Positions 34,242 through 43,398 of a stretch of DNA of 64,000 nt are shown here, one piece after another. Origin of the DNA: Myxococcales bacterium (GTDB taxonomy: Bacteria > Myxococcota > Polyangia > Nannocystales > Nannocystaceae); contig JAEUJW010000075.1 in the NCBI GenBank assembly GCA_016793465.1, positions 1 to 64,000 on the forward strand, given 5' to 3'. Position 1 is the stretch's first letter. Every line of letters starts with the position of its first letter. The translations under genes were made by a program, and so were the position numbers. Under the pieces are notes generated by a model. The model was not told the DNA's origin, ran no database searches, and saw nothing but the letters and a program-made list of their open reading frames with translations.

Positions 34242-35858
34242 CTACGGCACGATCACGCGCACGCCCGCGCTCTCGACCCCGTGGCGCCCGGCCGCGCTGA
34301 CGGCCCAGGCCCCGCTGGACAGCGGAATGCTCGCTTGCGCGACCGGCACGACGCGGTCGATCGCCCAGCCCTGGCCCTCCTGGCGGTACACGACCCACGC
34401 GCGCAGACCCGCGACGTCGGCGTGGCCGAGCGACACGCTCTGTCCGACCAGCTCGACCTGCGGCGGCTCGACCGTCGCGCCCGCCTGCGCCGCCATCGGC
34501 GGCGTCAACGCCGGCGTGGCGTAGAACTCCGCGCGCAGCACGTCGGCCACCCCGTTCTGGTTGGTGAGGATCGGCCCGACGTGGAAGTAGATGTTCCCCC
34601 GCGAGCCCTGGGCCGCGAACGAGCGGCTCAACGTGATCTGCGCGCGGAACTCGTCGAGCGTCCACGCGTCGCTGCTGCCCAGCTTGCTGAGATAGTTGCC
34701 GGCGAAGATGTGCCGCCCCCCGCTCGCGTTCGCCGACCACCAGGCGATCAGCGCGCCGTAGGCCTGCGGCTCCTGCGTGCTCGGCCAGTACAGCTGCGGC
34801 GCCAGATAATCGACGGTGCCGGCCTGCATCCACTGCAGCGGGTCGGCGTAGATCTCCGCGTATTGATCGAGCCCCTCGATCCCCGGCGGCATGCCCGGGC
34901 GGTAGATGCCGAACGGGCTGATGCCGAAGCGCACCATCGGGTCGATCGCCGTCACCGTCGCGTACACCCGCGCGACCATGCGGTTGACGTTGTCGCGGCG
35001 CCAGTCGCCCTTGTCCAGGGCGCCCCCGCCGTCGACGTAGGCCTGATACGTCGCCCCGTCGGGGAACGGGTTGCCGTTGGGGTAGGGATAAAAATAATCG
35101 TCGAAGTGGATGCCGTCGACGTCATAGCGCTTCACCACGTCGGCGATCACCGCGTCGAGCAGGTCCTGCACCGGCGCGGCCCCCGGGTCCATCCACAGCG
35201 CCGGCTCGTACTCGTAGGCGTACTGCGGGTACACCTCGGACATGTGATTGGCCGCCGCCGTCGAGCCCTTGTTCGCCTTGGCGCGATAGGGGTTGAACCA
35301 CGCGTGCAGCTCGAGCCCCCGCGCGTGCGCCAGCTCGATCGCCGAGGCCAGCGGGTCGTAGCCCGGGTCGGTGCCCTGCGTGCCCGTCAGGTAGCGGCTC
35401 CACGGCTCGAGCGTCGACGCGTACAGCGCGTCGCCCTCCGGCCGGACCTGGAACACCACCGCGTTGAAGCCCGCGCTCGCCGTCGCGTCGAGGATGCCCG
35501 TCAGCTCGGCGATCTGGCCGGCCGGGTCGACCTCCTGCGCGCCCGGGAAGTTGATGTTGCCGACCGTCGCCACCCACACCGCGCGAAACTCGCGCGCGTG
35601 CGAGACCTCGACGAGGTCCTGCTGCGGCCCGCCCGTGGTCGTGCCGTCGCTCGTCGACGCGGCGCTCGTCGAGGCCGCGCTCGTCGCCGCCGTCGCGCTC
35701 GTCGCCTCGCCGGGTCCGCCGGTCGTCGGCCCCGCCGTCGTCGGCGCTCCGGTCCCCGCCCCGGTCTCCGTCGCCGGGGTCGTCTCTTTGGTCGTCACAC
35801 CGTTCGCTGGCTGCCCGCAGGCCAGCACGCACGCAGCACACACGAGTCCGGCCCGCAT
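34242..35858 (-). CDS. DigH-like glycosyl hydrolase lipoprotein (GHL10/DUF187)
   Basis: A 538-residue lipoprotein. Signal MRAGLVCAACVLAC carries lipobox VLAC, followed by a Thr/Ser/Gly linker. A family-10-like glycosyl hydrolase domain spans about residues 85-400: REFRAVWVATVGNINFPG, FNAVVFQVRPEGDALYAS, LELHAWFNPYRA, YDVDGIHFDDYFYPYP. The E. coli member DigH (YddW) cuts denuded peptidoglycan glycan strands. The acidic DD after the HF motif is a candidate catalytic site. A short Fn3-like C-terminal part follows. Codons GAT TAT TTT TAT for DYFY stand out against neighbours (near 35090). Confidence 0.88.
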   Translation of the reverse strand: MRAGLVCAACVLACGQPANGVTTKETTPATETGAGTGAPTTAGPTTGGPGEATSATAATSAASTSAASTSDGTTTGGPQQDLVEVSHAREFRAVWVATVGNINFPGAQEVDPAGQIAELTGILDATASAGFNAVVFQVRPEGDALYASTLEPWSRYLTGTQGTDPGYDPLASAIELAHARGLELHAWFNPYRAKANKGSTAAANHMSEVYPQYAYEYEPALWMDPGAAPVQDLLDAVIADVVKRYDVDGIHFDDYFYPYPNGNPFPDGATYQAYVDGGGALDKGDWRRDNVNRMVARVYATVTAIDPMVRFGISPFGIYRPGMPPGIEGLDQYAEIYADPLQWMQAGTVDYLAPQLYWPSTQEPQAYGALIAWWSANASGGRHIFAGNYLSKLGSSDAWTLDEFRAQITLSRSFAAQGSRGNIYFHVGPILTNQNGVADVLRAEFYATPALTPPMAAQAGATVEPPQVELVGQSVSLGHADVAGLRAWVVYRQEGQGWAIDRVVPVAQASIPLSSGAWAVSAAGRHGVESAGVRVIVP

Positions 35859-35875
35859 CGGCCGAACTTATCCGC

Positions 35876-37696
35876 TCACAGGATGCCGTGCAACGGCCCG
35901 CCCGGGGCCGCCAGCGCGTCGACCCGGCGCGTCACCGCGGGGTCCTCGACCAGCGGCGGCGCGTGCTGGGGCTTGCGCCGCGCGTCGACGATCAGGCTGC
36001 CGCGGCAGCCCCAGTGCTTGTGCACCGTCTCCGCCCCCACCCCGGTGATATCGACCGCCGGGTTCGACCGCGTGAACGTCACCCACACGAAGTTGTGGAC
36101 GTTGCGCGCCACGAACTCGCTGTCGTCGACCAGCACCACCAGCGGGAAGCCGTCGATCCCCGCGCCGAGGCCGTCCGCCAGGCGCTCCGCCGGGGCCTGC
36201 CCGTACGCCGGGCCGCGCACCGCCAGCACCCCCGGCATGCACACCCTCGCGTCCGAGAACTCCGGCGGCAGCGTCAACCCGGCCGGCACCGTCGTCGCCA
36301 GCGCGCGCACCGGCTCGCCGACCGCCGCGACCACCACCTTCGAGCCCTCGTTGAGGCCCGAGCCCGAGTAGTCGAGCGTGTCGATGGTCGTGCGCGTGTG
36401 AAAGTGCAGGTCGCGGCGCCAGTCGACCCGCGCCAGCACGTGCGCGAAGAACCCCGGGATGTCGTGGATGTCGAGCGCCGGCGCGTCCTCCCTGGCGACG
36501 ATGAACAGGTACTTCGCCAGCGACATCTGACCCTGCCCGAGCACCGCGCTGGCCAGCGTCAGCAGCTCCTGCGGCTGGCGGCGCGGCGCGTACGGCACGT
36601 AGCGCTCGCTGCCGATGGCCAGCAGCAGCGGGTGCACGCCGGCGGCGTCGACCGCGTGCACCGCGTGGATGCCGGGCAGCACCGCCGGGATGATCGGCCC
36701 CGTCAATTCGTGGATCATCGCCCCGAAGGTGGTGTCCTCCTGCGGCGGCCGGCCGACCACGGTAAACGGCCAGATCGCCCCCTCGCGGTGATAGACCCGC
36801 TCGACCCGCAGCACCGGGAAGTCGTGGACCAGGCTGTAGTACCCGAGGTGGTCGCCGAACGGCCCCTCCGGCAACTTCAGGTCCGGCTCGACGCTGCCGG
36901 TGATCACGAAGTCCGCGTCGCCCGCGAACGGCAGCTCGTCGCCGCGGCGGACCATCCGCACCCGCCGCCCGCCGAGCGCCCCCGCGAACGCCAGCTCCGG
37001 CAGCCCCTCCGGCAGCGGCATGACCGCCGCCAGCGTCATGGCCGGCGGCCCGCCGACGAAGATGTTGACGCGGAAGCGTTCACCCCGGCGGATCGCCGCC
37101 GCGTGGTGCACCCCGATCCCGCGGTGGATCTGATAATGGAGGCCGATCTGCGCGTCCGGCACGTAGCGCCCGCCGCCGAGCTGCACGCGGTACATCCCGA
37201 GGTTCGAGCGCACCCACCCCGGATGATCGGCGTCCTCGCTGTAGACCTGCGGCAGGGTGATGAACGGCCCCCCGTCGTCCGGCCACGACACCAGCTGCGG
37301 CAGCTCCGAGACCCGGCACGTGTGCGCCAGCACCGCTCCGCTCGCGCGCAGCCGCGGCCGCATGTGCAGCGCCGTGAACGGCACTCCGAGGTATCGCCAA
37401 GGCCGCCGCGCCAGCGCCCCCGGGTCGGTGCGCAGCTCGACGAGCTTTCGCACCGCCGCCAGCGTGCCGCGGAACATGAACCGCGCCCGCTCGAGCGTGC
37501 CGAACAGGTTCGACACCATCGGGAAGCGGCACCCGATCACGTTGGTGAACAACAGCGCCGGTCCACCCGCCTGGTAGACGCGGCGCTGGATCTCCGCCGC
37601 CTCGAGGCGCGGATCGACCGGGACCTCGACGCGGCGCAGGTGACCGTGCCGCTCGAGATCCTCGGTGCATTCACGGAGCGAGGCGTAGCGGCTCAA
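35876..37696 (-). CDS. UbiD family prenyl-FMN decarboxylase
   Basis: A 606-residue UbiD-type (de)carboxylase. It has SNLFGTLERARFMF, the catalytic Arg in SNLGMYRVQL, the conserved Glu in GSVEPDLKLPEGPFGDH, and GYYS, which follow the E-R-E triad pattern of prenylated-FMN enzymes. The ~600-residue length matches the longer UbiD branch, some of whose members act in menaquinone biosynthesis. No UbiX (prenyl-FMN synthase) or mqn gene is in the window, so substrate is open. It ends 17 bp before the DigH-like start. Confidence 0.9.
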   Translation of the reverse strand: MSRYASLRECTEDLERHGHLRRVEVPVDPRLEAAEIQRRVYQAGGPALLFTNVIGCRFPMVSNLFGTLERARFMFRGTLAAVRKLVELRTDPGALARRPWRYLGVPFTALHMRPRLRASGAVLAHTCRVSELPQLVSWPDDGGPFITLPQVYSEDADHPGWVRSNLGMYRVQLGGGRYVPDAQIGLHYQIHRGIGVHHAAAIRRGERFRVNIFVGGPPAMTLAAVMPLPEGLPELAFAGALGGRRVRMVRRGDELPFAGDADFVITGSVEPDLKLPEGPFGDHLGYYSLVHDFPVLRVERVYHREGAIWPFTVVGRPPQEDTTFGAMIHELTGPIIPAVLPGIHAVHAVDAAGVHPLLLAIGSERYVPYAPRRQPQELLTLASAVLGQGQMSLAKYLFIVAREDAPALDIHDIPGFFAHVLARVDWRRDLHFHTRTTIDTLDYSGSGLNEGSKVVVAAVGEPVRALATTVPAGLTLPPEFSDARVCMPGVLAVRGPAYGQAPAERLADGLGAGIDGFPLVVLVDDSEFVARNVHNFVWVTFTRSNPAVDITGVGAETVHKHWGCRGSLIVDARRKPQHAPPLVEDPAVTRRVDALAAPGGPLHGIL

Positions 37697-37705
37697 ACCG
37701 GCCGC

Positions 37706-38632
37706 TCACTGGCAGACCGAGCCGACCAGCAACGCCGCGTTCAGGTCGACCTGCGGGTCGGTGCAGGTCTGGCCCTGCGGGCAGTCGTCGTTGCTGTTGC
37801 ACTCGCCGCAGATGCCGACCTTCAGCAGGCCCATCACGTTGGCCTCGCCGCAGAAGCCCGACATGCAGGCGGTGTTGCCGATCGGGGTGCCGTCCTTCTC
37901 GGGGTCGAACAGGTTGCAGCCGCCGTCCTGCGGGACGGTGTTGTCGGCCGCGCACACGTACTTGCCGCTGAACTTCATCACGTCGTAGGTCGGCGTGCAG
38001 TTGGGCAGGGCCGGGTCGGTGCAGTCCGCGTTGCCCTCGTTGCCGGTGCACTCGCCGCAGGTGGCCACGCTGATGATGCCCGGCACGTCGAGCAGCGTGC
38101 CGCACAGCAGGTTGAGCGGGTCGGTGCACACCTCGTCGGTCATGCAGCCGGTGCCCGGCTCGCCCATGTTGCAGACCGCGCCGACCCCGGCGATCGGGTT
38201 CGGCACGGTGCAGCCGCCCTCGCCGCAGTCGGTGTCGACGAGGCACTCGCCGCACCAGCCGCCGAGGATCGGCACCAGGAAGCACTTGCCGGACTTGCAG
38301 CCGCAGCCGGTCTTGTCGGTGCAGGTCGCGTCGTTGTCCTGGTTCTCCGGGTCGCCGCAGGCCGGCGCGCCGGTCGTCACCCCCGTGTCGGGCCCGGTCG
38401 AGGTCGACGTCGAGGCGTCGGTCGTCTCGGTGCCCTCCGCGCTCATGCCGCTCGTGCTCGTGGTCATCGGCGTCGACGTGACCTCGTCGCCGGTCGGCGT
38501 GTCGGTCGTCGACGACGTCGAGCCCGACGACGACTCACCGCCGGACGCGTCGTCCTTCGGGTCGCCGCCGCAGGCCGCCAGCAACAACACGGCGCCGAAA
38601 CAGAGGGTGGAAGTAAGCTTTGCACAGTTCAT
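37706..38632 (-). CDS. Cys-rich predicted lipoprotein
   Basis: A 308-residue protein. Signal MNCAKLTSTLCFGAVLLLAAC carries lipobox LAAC, followed by a ~70-residue Ser/Thr/Gly linker. Repeated Cys modules then run to the end (GCGCKSGKCFLVPILGGWCG, CGECLVDTDCGEGGC, CGECTGNEGNADCTD, CGECNSNDDCPQGQTC). The recurrent CGEC..(N/D)DC pattern suggests about three disulphide-bonded units of a type common in myxobacterial exported proteins. No enzyme motif. It starts divergently from the beta-ureidopropionase-like gene. Confidence 0.75.
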   Translation of the reverse strand: MNCAKLTSTLCFGAVLLLAACGGDPKDDASGGESSSGSTSSTTDTPTGDEVTSTPMTTSTSGMSAEGTETTDASTSTSTGPDTGVTTGAPACGDPENQDNDATCTDKTGCGCKSGKCFLVPILGGWCGECLVDTDCGEGGCTVPNPIAGVGAVCNMGEPGTGCMTDEVCTDPLNLLCGTLLDVPGIISVATCGECTGNEGNADCTDPALPNCTPTYDVMKFSGKYVCAADNTVPQDGGCNLFDPEKDGTPIGNTACMSGFCGEANVMGLLKVGICGECNSNDDCPQGQTCTDPQVDLNAALLVGSVCQ

Positions 38633-38878
38633 GATGGTTCTCCGGGGCGTCTGCAGGGGTCAGGACGGGGTTACGCGCGACGCCCGCAGGTGTACAGCCG
38701 GACGCCCGGCGGATGCAAGAGAATCGAGCGTACCCGGGGACCGCGGGCCCGCCGCATCGACCGCGAGACCCCGCGCGTGGTGAGATGCCCCCGGCTTGCT
38801 CCTGCAACCACGCACGGATAAAGTGGCGAGCCCCTGTCCGGCCCCGTTCGTGCGCCGGTCCACCACGAGGAGTTCATC
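38633..38878. promoter_or_regulatory. divergent intergenic region with RBS for the nitrilase-family gene
   Basis: 246 bp lie between the divergent lipoprotein and beta-ureidopropionase-like genes and so should carry two promoters, but no consensus pair could be identified. GAGGAG at 38867-38872, 6 nt before ATG 38879, is a strong ribosome binding site. Confidence 0.6.
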
Positions 38879-39745
38879 ATGAGCAAGGCCGTCCGCTGCG
38901 GTCTCATCCAGTGCAGCAACCCTGTCAACGACGAGAGCGTGCCGGTGGCCAAGATCCAGCAGGCGATGCTGGACAAACACCTGCCGATGATCGCCGACGC
39001 CGCCAAGCGAGGCGTGCAGATCCTCTGCCTCCAGGAGATCTTCAACGGCCCGTACTTCTGCCCCAGCCAGGACCGCCGCTGGTACGCCGCCGCCGAGGCG
39101 ATCCCCGGCCCGACCACCGCCATCATGGCGGAGCTGGCCAAGCAGCACGGCATGGCCATCGTCGTCCCGCTCTACGAGGAGGCCATGCGCGGGGTGTACT
39201 ACAACACCGCGGCCGTGATCGACGCCGACGGCACCTACCTCGGCAAGTACCGCAAGCAGCACATCCCGCAGACGTCCGGCTTCTGGGAGAAATACTTTTT
39301 TAAGCCCGGCGACGGCGGCTACCCCGTGTTCAAGACCCAGTTCGCGACCATCGGCGTGTACATCTGCTACGACCGCCACTTCCCCGAGGGCGCGCGGGCC
39401 CTCGGCCTCAACGGCGCCGAGATCGTGTTCAACCCCAGCGCCACGGTCGCCGGCCTCAGCCAGTACCTGTGGAAGCTCGAGCAGCCGGCCCACGCCGTCG
39501 CCAACGGCTATTACGTCGGCGCGATCAACCGCGTCGGCACCGAGGCCCCGTGGAACATCGGCAAGTTCTACGGCCACAGCTACTTCGTCAACCCGCGCGG
39601 CCAGATCCTCGCCGAGGCCGGCGAGGACGACGACGAGCTGGTGGTCGCCGACCTCGACCTCGACATGATCGACGAGGTCCGCCAGACCTGGCAGTTCTAC
39701 CGCGACCGCCGCCCCGAGGCCTACGCCGAGCTCGTGCGCACCTGA
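38879..39745 (+). CDS. carbon-nitrogen hydrolase, beta-ureidopropionase-like
   Basis: A 288-residue nitrilase-superfamily amidohydrolase with the catalytic triad Glu (CLQEIF), Lys (KYRKQHIP) and Cys (ICYDRHFPE). WEKYFFKPGD and GRHF-type features fit the N-carbamoyl-beta-alanine/N-carbamoylputrescine amidase branch. It sits 27 bp before a dihydropyrimidinase gene, which favours beta-ureidopropionase: N-carbamoyl-beta-alanine to beta-alanine, CO2 and NH3. The codons for KYFFK include TTT TTT. Confidence 0.88.
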   Translation: MSKAVRCGLIQCSNPVNDESVPVAKIQQAMLDKHLPMIADAAKRGVQILCLQEIFNGPYFCPSQDRRWYAAAEAIPGPTTAIMAELAKQHGMAIVVPLYEEAMRGVYYNTAAVIDADGTYLGKYRKQHIPQTSGFWEKYFFKPGDGGYPVFKTQFATIGVYICYDRHFPEGARALGLNGAEIVFNPSATVAGLSQYLWKLEQPAHAVANGYYVGAINRVGTEAPWNIGKFYGHSYFVNPRGQILAEAGEDDDELVVADLDLDMIDEVRQTWQFYRDRRPEAYAELVRT

Positions 39746-39772
39746 AGCGTCGTCATTGACAGGGGGTCCTCC

Positions 39773-41149
39773 ATGCAGTCCGGCACCGTCGTCCGCAACG
39801 GCACCATCGTCACCGCCCTCGACCAGTACGTCGCCGACGTCTACTGCGAGGGCGGCATCATCCGCGCGATCGGCCCGAACCTCGACGTGCCCGCCGGCGC
39901 CGAGGTCGTCGACGCCAACGGACAGTACGTGTTCCCCGGCGGCATCGACGCCCACACGCACATGGAGCTGCCCTTCATGGGCACCGTCAGCGCCGACGAC
40001 TTTTACACCGGCACGGCCGCCGGCGTGGCCGGCGGCACCACCACGATCATCGACTTCGTGATCCCCAGCCGCAACCAGTCGCTGATCGAGGCCCGCGACT
40101 TCTGGTTCAACAATGCCAGGAAGGCCGTCGCCGACTACGCGTTCCACATGGCCGTCACGTGGTACGGCGAGCAGGTCGAGCGCGAAATGCGGCAGGTCCA
40201 CCGCGAGAACGGGATCACATCTTTTAAGGTGTTCATGGCCTACACCGGCGCGATCGGCGTCGACGACGACGAGATGATCGGCGTCATCGACACCGCCGCC
40301 AGCCTGAACGCGCTCGTCACCGCCCACTGCGAGCACGGCCTCGCCGTCCAGGCCCTGCAGAAGAAGCTCGTCGCCGCGGGCAAGACGGCCCCCAAATACC
40401 ACGCCGAGTCGCGGCCCTCGTGGGTCGAGGGCGAGGCGACCGGCCGCGCCATCATGCTCGCCAAGTGCAGCGGCCAGCCGATCTACATCGTCCACCTGAC
40501 CTGCAAGGAGTCGATGGACGCGGTGGTCCGCGCGCGCCAGGACGGCCAGCTCGTGTGGGTCGAGACCTGCCCGCAGTACCTCCTGCTCGACGACAGCGTC
40601 TACGACAAGCCCGACTTCGAGGGCGCGGCGTACGTCATGAGCCCGCCGATCCGCCCCCGGGGCCACCAGGAGCCGCTGTGGGCCGCGCTGTCTGCGGGCC
40701 TCATCCACACCGTCGCCACCGACCACTGCCCGTTCCGCCAGCACGACCAGAAGGCGATGGGCAAGGACAACTTCTGCAAGATCCCCAACGGCGCCGCCGG
40801 CATCGAGAACCGCATGCCGCTGATGTACACCTACGGCGTCGCCACCGGCCGGCTCACCCTCCAGCAGTTCGTCGACGTGTGCTGCACCCGCCCGGCCAAG
40901 ATCTTCGGCCTCTACCCCCGCAAGGGCGCCGTCGCCGTCGGCTCCGACGCCGACCTGTTCGTCTACGACCCGGCCCCGACGAGCACCATCTCGGCCAGCA
41001 CCCACCGCCACAACTGCGACCGCAACATCTTCGAGGGCTTCGCCATCCAGGGCGCCGTGACCCACACGATCGTCGCCGGCCGCGTGCAGTACAAACACGG
41101 CGACCTCCGCGTCGAACGCGGCGCCGGACGCTACCTGCCCCGCGCCTGA
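39773..41149 (+). CDS. hydA: dihydropyrimidinase (D-hydantoinase type)
   Basis: A 458-residue amidohydrolase. Metal ligands are visible as DAHTHM (about residue 60), the carboxylated Lys in TSFKVFMAY (about 152), HCEHG and VHLTC, and the catalytic Asp in ATDHCPF. NGAAGIENRMPL is typical of dihydropyrimidinases. It opens dihydrouracil or dihydrothymine to the N-carbamoyl amino acid, which the preceding gene's product would hydrolyse. GGGGG lies just before the ATG. Confidence 0.92.
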   Translation: MQSGTVVRNGTIVTALDQYVADVYCEGGIIRAIGPNLDVPAGAEVVDANGQYVFPGGIDAHTHMELPFMGTVSADDFYTGTAAGVAGGTTTIIDFVIPSRNQSLIEARDFWFNNARKAVADYAFHMAVTWYGEQVEREMRQVHRENGITSFKVFMAYTGAIGVDDDEMIGVIDTAASLNALVTAHCEHGLAVQALQKKLVAAGKTAPKYHAESRPSWVEGEATGRAIMLAKCSGQPIYIVHLTCKESMDAVVRARQDGQLVWVETCPQYLLLDDSVYDKPDFEGAAYVMSPPIRPRGHQEPLWAALSAGLIHTVATDHCPFRQHDQKAMGKDNFCKIPNGAAGIENRMPLMYTYGVATGRLTLQQFVDVCCTRPAKIFGLYPRKGAVAVGSDADLFVYDPAPTSTISASTHRHNCDRNIFEGFAIQGAVTHTIVAGRVQYKHGDLRVERGAGRYLPRA

Positions 41150-41193
41150 AAACAGGGCCGCCGCCCCGTCACCGTTCGGGGGCCGTGAACCAC

Positions 41194-41210
41194 CGATCTC
41201 GGGGAGATCG
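41194..41210 (+). terminator. hairpin downstream of dihydropyrimidinase
   Basis: A perfect 7-bp stem (CGATCTC / GAGATCG) with loop GGG lies 45 bp after the stop, followed by ATTCCGGAATCC, which is itself partly palindromic. No T-tail. It could be a weak terminator or an operator for the next gene. Confidence 0.35.
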
Positions 41211-41269
41211 ATTCCGGAATCCGAAGGTGGTATCGACGGCTCGCGCACCATGAGACAGTCCACGGACCC

Positions 41270-42427
41270 ATGTCCGTGGTCTGCGCCTGGCTCGCCGTAC
41301 TCACCCTCGCCGCCCCTGCCGCCACGCCCGTCCCGCCGGCATCCCCTGCGCCCGCCCCGGACGCAACATCTGCGTCTCCGGAGCCCGGCGCCATCGCCCC
41401 CGCGCCAGACCCCGACGCCGACGCAGCCGCCCCGGACCCGGCTCCGACCCCCGCGCCCACCACCGACACGGCGCCGCCGCCGGCGCCCGGCCCGGCCATG
41501 CCGCCGTCCCGCGCCGAGCCGACCCCGCCGATGCCGCCGAGCATCCCGCCCGCGGCGCCCGCCCCGGAGCCCGCCCCGCGCCACCGCCTGATGTACAGCA
41601 ACGCTCTGGTCCTGCGGATCAACCCGCTCGGCCTCGAGGACCGCTTCTCGCTGGTGTACCGCCGACGCCTCTCGGCCCGCACCGGCAAGCTCTGGGACGA
41701 CACCTACTTCGGCATCGGCTTCACGCCGACCTTCTCGCCGTCGATCTCCCGCGTCGGCGCGACGATGACGCTGGTCCCCCTCGCCATCCTGCAGTTTCGC
41801 GCGGCCTATTACTTCGTCGGCTGGTACGGCAGCCAGAGCTTCAAGGCCCACCCGTTCCAGTCGCCCTACGACGATTCGGGCCCCGACGTGCTGAAGGCCC
41901 GCGCCGACAACAAGCAGGCCATCAACACCTACGGCGGCCAGGCCGAGCTCGCCGCCCTGTTCCAGATCAAGCTCGGCCCGATCGCCCTGCGCGACGAGCT
42001 GACGTTCTTTCACAACCTGGTCAAGCTCCCGAGCGGCAGCGACGTGTTCTACGACCTGCGCCACGACATCCTCGCCCCCGCGCGCGGGTGGTTCCTCAGC
42101 AACGACAGCGACCTGGTCTATGTCAACACCAAGCACCGCTTCAACATCGGCGTGCGCGCGACCTACTATCACGTCTTCTACCCGACCGACGCCTACGAGC
42201 CGGGCGACGTCGAGAACGACAAGATGAACGACACGGCCCGCATCGGCCCGCTGATCAGCTACACCTTCCGCGACCGCCCCGAGCGCAGGTTCCTCAAGCC
42301 GACGCTGTTCTTCGCCGCGCAGTGGTGGGTCAAGCACCGCTTCCGCACCGGCCAGGACGTGAGCCAGGGCCTGCCGCTGTTCGTCCTCGGCTTCAGCTTC
42401 AACGGCGAGCTGTGGCGCAAGCCGTAG
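41270..42427 (+). CDS. predicted outer-membrane beta-barrel protein with Pro/Ala linker
   Basis: A 385-residue protein. A signal peptide (MSVVCAWLAVLTLAAPAATP) leads to a ~95-residue Pro/Ala/Asp-rich linker. From about residue 108 it shows alternating amphipathic strands rich in Tyr, Phe and Trp (LQFRAAYYFVGWYGSQSF, NIGVRATYYHVFYPTD, PTLFFAAQWWVKHRFRTG), the pattern of a small beta-barrel. Function unknown; transport or surface anchoring is possible. Confidence 0.7.
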   Translation: MSVVCAWLAVLTLAAPAATPVPPASPAPAPDATSASPEPGAIAPAPDPDADAAAPDPAPTPAPTTDTAPPPAPGPAMPPSRAEPTPPMPPSIPPAAPAPEPAPRHRLMYSNALVLRINPLGLEDRFSLVYRRRLSARTGKLWDDTYFGIGFTPTFSPSISRVGATMTLVPLAILQFRAAYYFVGWYGSQSFKAHPFQSPYDDSGPDVLKARADNKQAINTYGGQAELAALFQIKLGPIALRDELTFFHNLVKLPSGSDVFYDLRHDILAPARGWFLSNDSDLVYVNTKHRFNIGVRATYYHVFYPTDAYEPGDVENDKMNDTARIGPLISYTFRDRPERRFLKPTLFFAAQWWVKHRFRTGQDVSQGLPLFVLGFSFNGELWRKP

Positions 42428-42441
42428 GCGAGCGCCCGCGT

Positions 42442-42467
42442 CGCGGCGCCCATCCGCCCACGCCGCG
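42442..42467 (+). terminator. possible hairpin terminator after the barrel-like gene
   Basis: A 7-bp stem (CGCGGCG / CGCCGCG) with a 12-nt loop lies 14 bp past the stop and has no T-tail. Confidence 0.3.
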
Positions 42468-42485
42468 GCGCTATCATCCCCGGCC

Positions 42486-43328
42486 ATGCACGCGTCCTCG
42501 CCCTTCTCGGCCGCCCTCGCGGAGCTGCTCCCCGCGCCGCACGACGAGGACGCCGACCACCTGCCCGCCTTCCGCGCGGCCGCCGACCTCATCCTCAACC
42601 GCACCACCCTGCACATCGCCGGCCGGCCCCACCGCATCACCGAGATCGAGGTCTACTGGCACAGCCCCGGTCACCCCGACAGCTTCACCCACGGCGACGT
42701 CATGCAGCAGGAGTTCGCCCGCTGGTACTTCCACCGCAGCGGCGGCGAGTACCGCGGCGGCACCTACAAGGGCCTCGACATCGCCGCCGGCGGCCCCGAG
42801 CACCACGCCGGCATCCTCGTGCGCGGCCTCGCCGAGCTCGGCGACGAACAAACCTTGATCGACGGCCCGTGCATGTGCGTCGACCACATCCTCGCGCGCA
42901 CGAAGAGGCCGACGATCGCCGCCCTCGTCGCCGGCTTCGACCGCGACGCCGACGCCGCCGCCGGCTCGCCGCTCTACCTCAGCGTCGACGGCGACCGCCG
43001 CGCCGACGTGCACGCCAGCGCCCGCGTCGGCCTGACCCTGAAGCGCGGCGTGCTGGCCGACCGCGCCCGCTACCTCGCCCGCCCCTACCGCTTCCTCAGC
43101 GAGCCCGCGAGCATCAAGAAGGGCCGCTCCTACCTGATCGTCGGCATGCACCGCGACGGCCGCTCCGCCGACGATATCGCCGAGCTCACCGGCTCCTCGC
43201 GCGCCACCGTCGCCAGGACGATCGCCGACTACGAGTCCGGCAAGTCCCACCGGCCCGCAGAGTTCACCGGCGATCTGTCTGGCGCCGCGCTCTGCCGCCT
43301 GCTCGGTGCCTGCGACGCCATCACCTGA
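42486..43328 (+). CDS. unknown protein, alkyladenine-glycosylase-like motif order plus HTH-like C-terminus
   Basis: A 280-residue cytosolic protein not assigned to a family. The N-terminal ~190 residues have the order HRITEIEVYWHSP, FTHGD, RWYFHRSGGEYRGGTYKG, GILVRGLAELG and DGPC. This recalls, at low similarity, AAG/MPG-type DNA glycosylases (EVEAY ... GRWY ... VLIRA ... GPG). The C-terminal part (about 215-260) reads DDIAELTGSSRATVARTIAD, a helix-turn-helix-like segment. The glycosylase idea is weak inference; the protein could equally be a regulator. Confidence 0.6.
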   Translation: MHASSPFSAALAELLPAPHDEDADHLPAFRAAADLILNRTTLHIAGRPHRITEIEVYWHSPGHPDSFTHGDVMQQEFARWYFHRSGGEYRGGTYKGLDIAAGGPEHHAGILVRGLAELGDEQTLIDGPCMCVDHILARTKRPTIAALVAGFDRDADAAAGSPLYLSVDGDRRADVHASARVGLTLKRGVLADRARYLARPYRFLSEPASIKKGRSYLIVGMHRDGRSADDIAELTGSSRATVARTIADYESGKSHRPAEFTGDLSGAALCRLLGACDAIT

Positions 43329-43398
43329 CCTCGCGCGAACTTTGCCCGCCGGGCCGTGCCCGTTTACAGCCGCCCGCCCGCCCGGGTATGTTGGCGGC

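Noticed and set aside
38660..42640. Very long minus-strand open frame (over 1300 codons) across the pyrimidine genes
   Set aside because: It runs antisense to two well-supported enzymes and has low-complexity composition without domains.
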